This document shows positions 58,131 through 64,000 of a DNA stretch of 64,000 nt, piece by piece. The translations under genes were made by a program, and so were the position numbers. This DNA is from Atherix ibis (lineage: Eukaryota; Arthropoda; Insecta; Diptera; Athericidae), in contig OY282610.1 in the NCBI GenBank assembly GCA_958298945.1, positions 28,098,167 through 28,162,166 on the forward strand. Direction: 5' to 3'. The notes below the pieces were generated by a model. The model was not told where the DNA came from, did not search any database, and saw only the letters and a list, made by a program, of their open reading frames with translations. Within the stretch, counting starts at the first letter, position 1; every line of letters begins with the position of its first letter.

Positions 58131-59789
58131 TGTACGGGATAGAAAAGAAGTTTTCAATTCTAGTGCCTTTGTTAGAAATGTAGTTTTACCTATAACGTAA
58201 TAGAATTTTTACCTACAACCTAGTATTATCTGTTTCAATAATAGAAATTCGTATTTTTTGATTTGCACGAATCTTAAGAAAGAAATATTGATTCATATTT
58301 GCAAAAAACAAACGCGTACCAACAATTTTGAATAATAATTAGTGTGAATTTATTGTAGAAATTTTTTTCTTTCAAAGTACTTTTAAAATTTTATTCGATT
58401 GGTTTTTTTTGTTGAACTAAATTTATTAGCATTAATAGAAGTATTTATTAAAACTTTAATAGGGATAAGATTTTGTTTTGAATTAAATATTATATATCAA
58501 TTCCAAATAAATAATAAATTTTCAACATTATAAAAAATAAGAATAGAAATTAATTATTTTGAACTGAATACGTTACAAAGTGTATTTATAAAAAAAAAAA
58601 AAGTTTCTATAATTCTTTAAGTAATATAAGTAATTAATAAGAATTTTTTCCATTTAAAAAAAAATTAATAATTTTCTTTCTTTTTTTTTGCATTATTTTT
58701 ACTAATATTATTGCAATAAATAGCAGAACACCTGAAACGAGTAATAAATAATTTTGAATATTTTAAATTTGATTTTATATAAAATTTTAATATAGCTACT
58801 AGCATTAAATTAAACAATTAAATTTTATATTATATATGGCTATTATTTATAATTAAAAAATAATCTTTCTTTTTAACAGAGCGCATTATTAATTAATACA
58901 ATATAATAATATGTCGGTAATATTAATCAAAGGTAAATTTCAAATAAAATAAATTGTTTTTTCGTTATTTTTTTTTTTTTTTTTGGTGAATAAAATGGAA
59001 TTTATAACAATAACAAAAAAAATATAAATCTCAACATTGAAAATGGTATAAATTAAAAAAATAAATTGGAATAATTAAAAGAATTTTTCAAAAAAAATTT
59101 TATATTAACATTTTGGAATTGAAAATTTTTTGGGCAGAATTTTTTTTCAATCCTATGGTAATAATTTTCGAAGTTATCCTCGAAATCGCATCTGAATTGG
59201 ATATGTTAGATTTCGGTTCAATAGAATTTGTTTAGAAGGATTTTTTTTTTTTTAAAAAAAAGATATAAATTAATTAATATAAATGGTCCCCTTTGAATTG
59301 GCTTGTTTCAATAATTATTCTCTCCACAAAAGCATATTGTATATTTTTTATAAACTAATAAAAGTTCTTTTTTGAAATTTTATCTATATTTGTGATATTA
59401 TTATATCTATTTTGGTGATGATGATGATAGTAGAGATAAATCATATTCATGGCTATCTTGCGTCAAAATATTTGATCTAATCAGTCTGCAATTGTTGAAT
59501 GTGAAATCTACAGAAAATATTCAATTTTTAAATTTAATCTTTATTGCACTTACACATATAGGATAAAAATAATTTCAAATTCCATTTAAACTGTATCTAA
59601 TGTAATTGAATTCTTGAAAATTCATAATATACTGAAGTACGAAAAAAAATTAATTTTCGTTATTTCCTACCCAACCCTCTCCACATCGCACAATATTGTA
59701 GAAAAAACATTTATTTATCGACTGATTAGATCAAATGGAAATTATTTATTTTAACGCAGAATAGCAGAATTTTGATATGTTGTATAAAT

Positions 59790-59960
59790 TAACCGCCAGT
59801 TGCAGGGCCTACACCTTAATGGTCTGCACAGACCAAAATCATATATATATATATATATATATATAATACGAAGAGATTTGGTCCGGCTCTATAAATGATT
59901 GTTGGCATCTTTCCCGCCAGTCGGTCAAATTTGTCCAAATCAGAAATTTGGCCAAAAAAA
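59790..59960. other. GC-richer island around an (AT)n run, with a short palindrome
   Basis: TGGTCTG and CAGACCA flank CA at about 59819-59834, next to an (AT)n run at about 59840-59865. The right side contains CTTTCCCGCCAGTCGG. A minus-strand frame is open over part of it, but no family is recognised. Confidence 0.25.
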
Positions 59961-62900
59961 ACCGTAATTAATATGTTAAGCGTTGTTTTTTGAGTATTCG
60001 TATTTTTGTTCGTTTGATGTTTATTTTTTTTTTTTTTTTCTGGTTTTTCTTCTTCTTTTTCTTTTAATCAAATAATTCATAAAATATTACATTATCATCT
60101 ACATATGTAAATTAGGTATAATAGATGGCGTTAATGTAGTTAAATATATTTTTTTTAAAACATTTTTTTTTTCTTTTTAAAATTTTTAAATATAATTTTG
60201 TGTTTTATACTCTTTTTTCGATGGGTAAAATTTTACTGCTGACCAATTAAGTTCAGCTAATAATTTCTCTAAAAAAGAAAACACAAAACAAAAATAAAAC
60301 TAAGACTTAGTTACGCTTTCATTTTGTTAGAATCGATCGATCTCTTACCACCCACCCCACAACATGTCATTTGTGTGAGTTTTGAAACTAAAAAAAGATA
60401 AGCAAATGGCCAGTGCAGAAATATGCTTTGCTGTTCACTAATTTTTATTTTTAAATTTTTGAGGAACCAAGTAAATTATTGTTTTTATGCACTAATTGAT
60501 TAATATTTATCTAAATTGGATTTTAAATCCATTTTCTAAGCAAATTGACATTTATTCTGTCATCTAGTCAAATTTGGGGTTTTTCTATTTCATAACATAT
60601 GATAAATAAACAAAACAAAAAAAAAAACTTTTTAATTTTATTTTCACTCTCTCTAATTAAAAAAAGAAATTAAAATTTATAAAAATTGTGAAAAATTATG
60701 ATTTTAATGGAAATCAATTTATTGGTAAATTGATAAGAAAACTGTTAATATTAGGTTTTTTTTTTTAAGTTTTATTAAATAAAACTAGAGAAAATAAATG
60801 AACGTAAAAGCGATTTCTTTCTATAGAAATGATAAAAACTAAAAACTAAAATCGAAACAATAAATGTACGTGTATAATCGAGCTATCTAAATGCGAAAGC
60901 AAGGCTAGGCCACTACTTATTCAAGCAGGCATTTAATGTTGATAAAAAAAAAAACCATATGATGACCCATAAATAAATGGAGTTCTATATATATATATAT
61001 ATTTTTTTATTGAGTTTTCTAGTTAGTTGTGCTATAAATTTTTTTATCTATAAGTGTTTTTTTTTTATCTATCATATATAAGTTTCTTATTGCAATTTTA
61101 CTTTTCTTTAACCATCATCAAATCAGATTATTTATTTATATTTGCGTATATAGATGAGGTCATGTGTGCACATAATTCTTTTTTTTGTTCTGTCGTTTTT
61201 TTTTTTGTTATTTATTATTATGCTCATATGAACATTGGCAAAAACCATTTATGTCTTCTTTATGGCAAGTAAAAAATCTACACACATTTATATATATTTA
61301 TTAGAATTTTAGATTATAAGCTAACTACTCGTATTATCTATCTAACCTGTTTAGTATGGATAAAAAACCAAACCTTTATATATTTGTATAAATATATTTA
61401 ATGGTTTATGTTCAGTTTTTTTTATTTGAATTTATTTAATTATATCATTTATATTATACTTTTCGAAATAATTTTGTTTCGAAAAAAAAAAATAAAGAAA
61501 AATCTCAACTAACAATTGACATAAGATAATATGTAATTAAATTGTTCAAGTTCTTCCAAACTACAAAACTTTGCGGTAATTAATTATACCACATTTTAAA
61601 TCAACGATTTCATAAAGAAATAATTCACATGAAAAGAAAAAAAGAACATTAAACAATTTGAGAATTTACATGCATCTCAATTATGGTATTGCGGGTTTTT
61701 ATTTAAAAAGAAAATAGTTGTTTCTTTCCCCTTTTAAATAAAAGATAATAAAAAAAAATTAAGATTTCACCACATTGCAATATTAACGCTAAACCTTACA
61801 ATTGTCACAACTATTCGTTGTTTATGTAGAAATTCTATTTATTTTAGATTATTTTTCATATAAATAATATAATAATTTCGTATAATTTATCTTATTTGCT
61901 ACTATTTATTTCAGAATAATAATAATAATAATAATATATTGCTATGTGAGTGTAGTTAAACGTAAATAATAAGTAAGTTTGTTTAATTAAAGAAAAAAAG
62001 AAAAAAAAATAGCATTATTGACAACCAACCTAAAGTATAGAGTTTTAGGAGTGTTTTTTTATCTTAATAATAATATAGCTTTTCTTTTCTAAATAATAAT
62101 AATACAATAATAATAATAATAAATTGGAGTGTTTAAAAAGAAACTTTTTATTAAATATATAAATTATCTATACGTTATAGGAAGATAAATTTTGCTTAAA
62201 AAAAATTATCAATCCTAAACTCTAGCTGTGTGTGTGTGTGAATAGAAAATAAGAATAATATTTTTTTTTTAAAATTGAAATTCATTGAAAACTGATAAAA
62301 CTAATTAATAAATAATAATTTCAATATTAATTGAATATTTTTTTAAGTTGATGTACTACTGTTCAAAAATCATTATTACAATATATGGTAAAGTTCCGAT
62401 GAGTTTTTCTTCAATTTATGAATTAAATGACAATGAAAGATTTTTATGTGGTATTAAAAAGTTCCATTTAATTATTCTAGTTTTTTTTTTTTATATATTT
62501 TGCTGAAACAAAACTTTTTAACTTACATTTTTGGAATTTTCCCCAGCCCATATCGAACTTAATACAAATATTGTAATTGATTAAATAATATTTTTTTTTT
62601 TTACAATTGTTCACCAGAAAGCACATGTATGCATTTGTGCACTGTTCTCAAATTATACAAAAGGTCAGAGAAAAAAAATCAACATAAACTATAATTACAC
62701 AAAATCTATAATAAGATTTTTCTTATATATAATAATAACATCTATGTTATATGGCGTATATGCAATAACATTAAATCTGAAAATTCAAATATTGTTAATA
62801 AATATGTATAAAAAATTAATATAATTTTGAAAAAAAAAAAACAATAAGCAAAACAATTAACAGCTCATATTGAATATTTTATTATGTAAATAACAAAATT

Positions 62901-63662
62901 TGTACAAGAAGCAATTTTTAACAAAAAAAAACAAAAAAAAATAATAAATATTATTTTTTAATATGTATCTGTATATTATAATTGAATATTTAATGTTTAT
63001 TTAAGTATTATTTTACCTTTATAATTTGAAAGCCGATTGACACGTATTTAGAAATCGTCGAATAAAAATAATTTCAATTATCTTTTTGTGAATAAATATT
63101 CAAAAAAAAAAAAGAAAAAAAAATCTATAATTTTGTCATATAGATTGTTTTTTTTTCTTCCTCCTTCTTATTTTTTTTTTTTTTTATAAAATGCAAGCAC
63201 ACGAAAAAACAAATAAAAATTAATAATAACAATTAAGATGTAAACTTAAGAACACCTAATAATAAATACGAGTATATAATAATATTTATGAAAAATTGCA
63301 ACAATCAACGATTAACAAATAACAATAAATGCATTTGTTTTATGGTATAATTTTTTTGATTTAGTTTTAAACATCAATCATTCCAATAACGATTATTAAC
63401 AAATATCATTTATTAAATGAATAAAACGATTTCTAAACATTTGCCATTAATAATATTTATTTGAAATATGAAAATTTATTTAGTTAATGGTTGCGTATTT
63501 TTTTCTTCTATTTTTTTTTTTTTAAGTACATTGAATGGTTATTTTTTTAAATATTTTTTTTTTTTTTCAAAATATATTAACAAATACGAATGTGTACACA
63601 TTTATAGGAATAAATAAATATTTTTATATAAAGTTGGAAAATTCAACTCAAAATATAATAAA

Positions 63663-64000
63663 GGATTATCCATTTTATGCCATAAATTGTACAGCCATTT
63701 TATTTAATAATCATCCCCAAGGCTATATATTGTATATATTATTAATAATATGAATAAATTTGTTAGTACTCGTAAATGATCTGTTCAAATTATGAAAACT
63801 TTTTTCAGGTATGATAATTCTGTCGTAGACATGTTTGGCACAAATTTTTTTACAGCTTAAATGAGCAAAATCCTATAGAAAAGCCATTGTAGCTGAGCTG
63901 CAAAAAGGGACTGTCTAGTGTGAATTTTTATCTGAAGGGTCATAGATCTGTATTTCTTGGAAAATAAAGAAGGAGTGATCGTTACCGGTTACTGTAAGTG
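63663..64000 (+). mobile_element. Family E transposon copy, truncated by the window end
   Basis: The left end GGATTATCCATTTTATGCC (63663) matches the family terminus. Downstream are one unit of the catalytic-region repeat (AGCCATTGTAGCTGAGCTGC..., about 63880) and a GTTACCGGTTACTG stretch equivalent to the VTV motif region at 63980. The element continues beyond the window. Confidence 0.65.

Larger units (their letters stand above)
54844..64000 (-). other. unc-13 upstream intron/upstream sequence, no exon identified
   Basis: More than 9 kb of AT-rich sequence. No frame encoding a C1 domain or another UNC-13 segment is visible. Two less AT-rich islands, about 57830-58130 and 59790-59960, are listed separately. 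A family E end begins at 63663. The rest consists of homopolymers and A/T microsatellites. Confidence 0.6.

Overview
The window is very AT-rich eukaryotic DNA, full of A/T homopolymers and microsatellites. Almost all recognisable coding sequence belongs to one large gene on the minus strand: unc-13, the fly orthologue of Munc13, a presynaptic vesicle-priming protein. Seventeen exons and one further cassette-type exon can be placed to the base from reading frame, GT/AG junctions and phase. Joined, they give 3364 nt (one phase base plus 1121 codons including the stop) that stay in frame across all 17 junctions. The protein sequence, the R1-type LINE and the mariner/Tc1 load suggest a dipteran insect, probably a cyclorrhaphan fly. 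That placement is an inference.

Layout in gene order, from high to low coordinates. From 64000 to 54844 is intron or upstream sequence with no exon I could identify; the C1 domain and N-terminal exons are not in view. The exon at 54737-54843 leads into the C2B domain. A 17.4 kb intron follows (37379-54736). C2B and the region after it lie at 36124-37378. The MUN region runs from 27957 to 14049, with a 31-codon symmetric exon at 30349-30441. A symmetric 34-residue linker exon (6070-6171) precedes the C2C domain at 828-4348. The last exon, 521-685, ends at a TGA. The remainder, 1-520, is 3'UTR or downstream sequence.

The introns are a graveyard of DNA transposons. There are at least five mariner-type copies with recognisable TIRs and TA target sites, a Tigger/pogo element with an expanded 195-bp tandem array, and several Tc1/mariner-superfamily lineages with internal deletions. 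There is also a true Tc1-like relic, an unclassified foldback element rich in GTAGAG motifs, a MITE-like inverted-repeat element, and a 5'-truncated R1-type LINE with a 10-bp target-site duplication. No autonomous transposase ORF is intact. Nested insertions are clear at 45.3 kb, 33.1 kb and 9.7 kb.

I do not see a new gene system. The observations most worth checking are the two symmetric unc-13 exons, a G-quadruplex-forming tract just downstream of one of them, a 70-75 bp tandem expansion inside a transposase catalytic region, the 195-bp array in the Tigger element, and the recurrent perfect or near-perfect inverted duplications within transposon relics.
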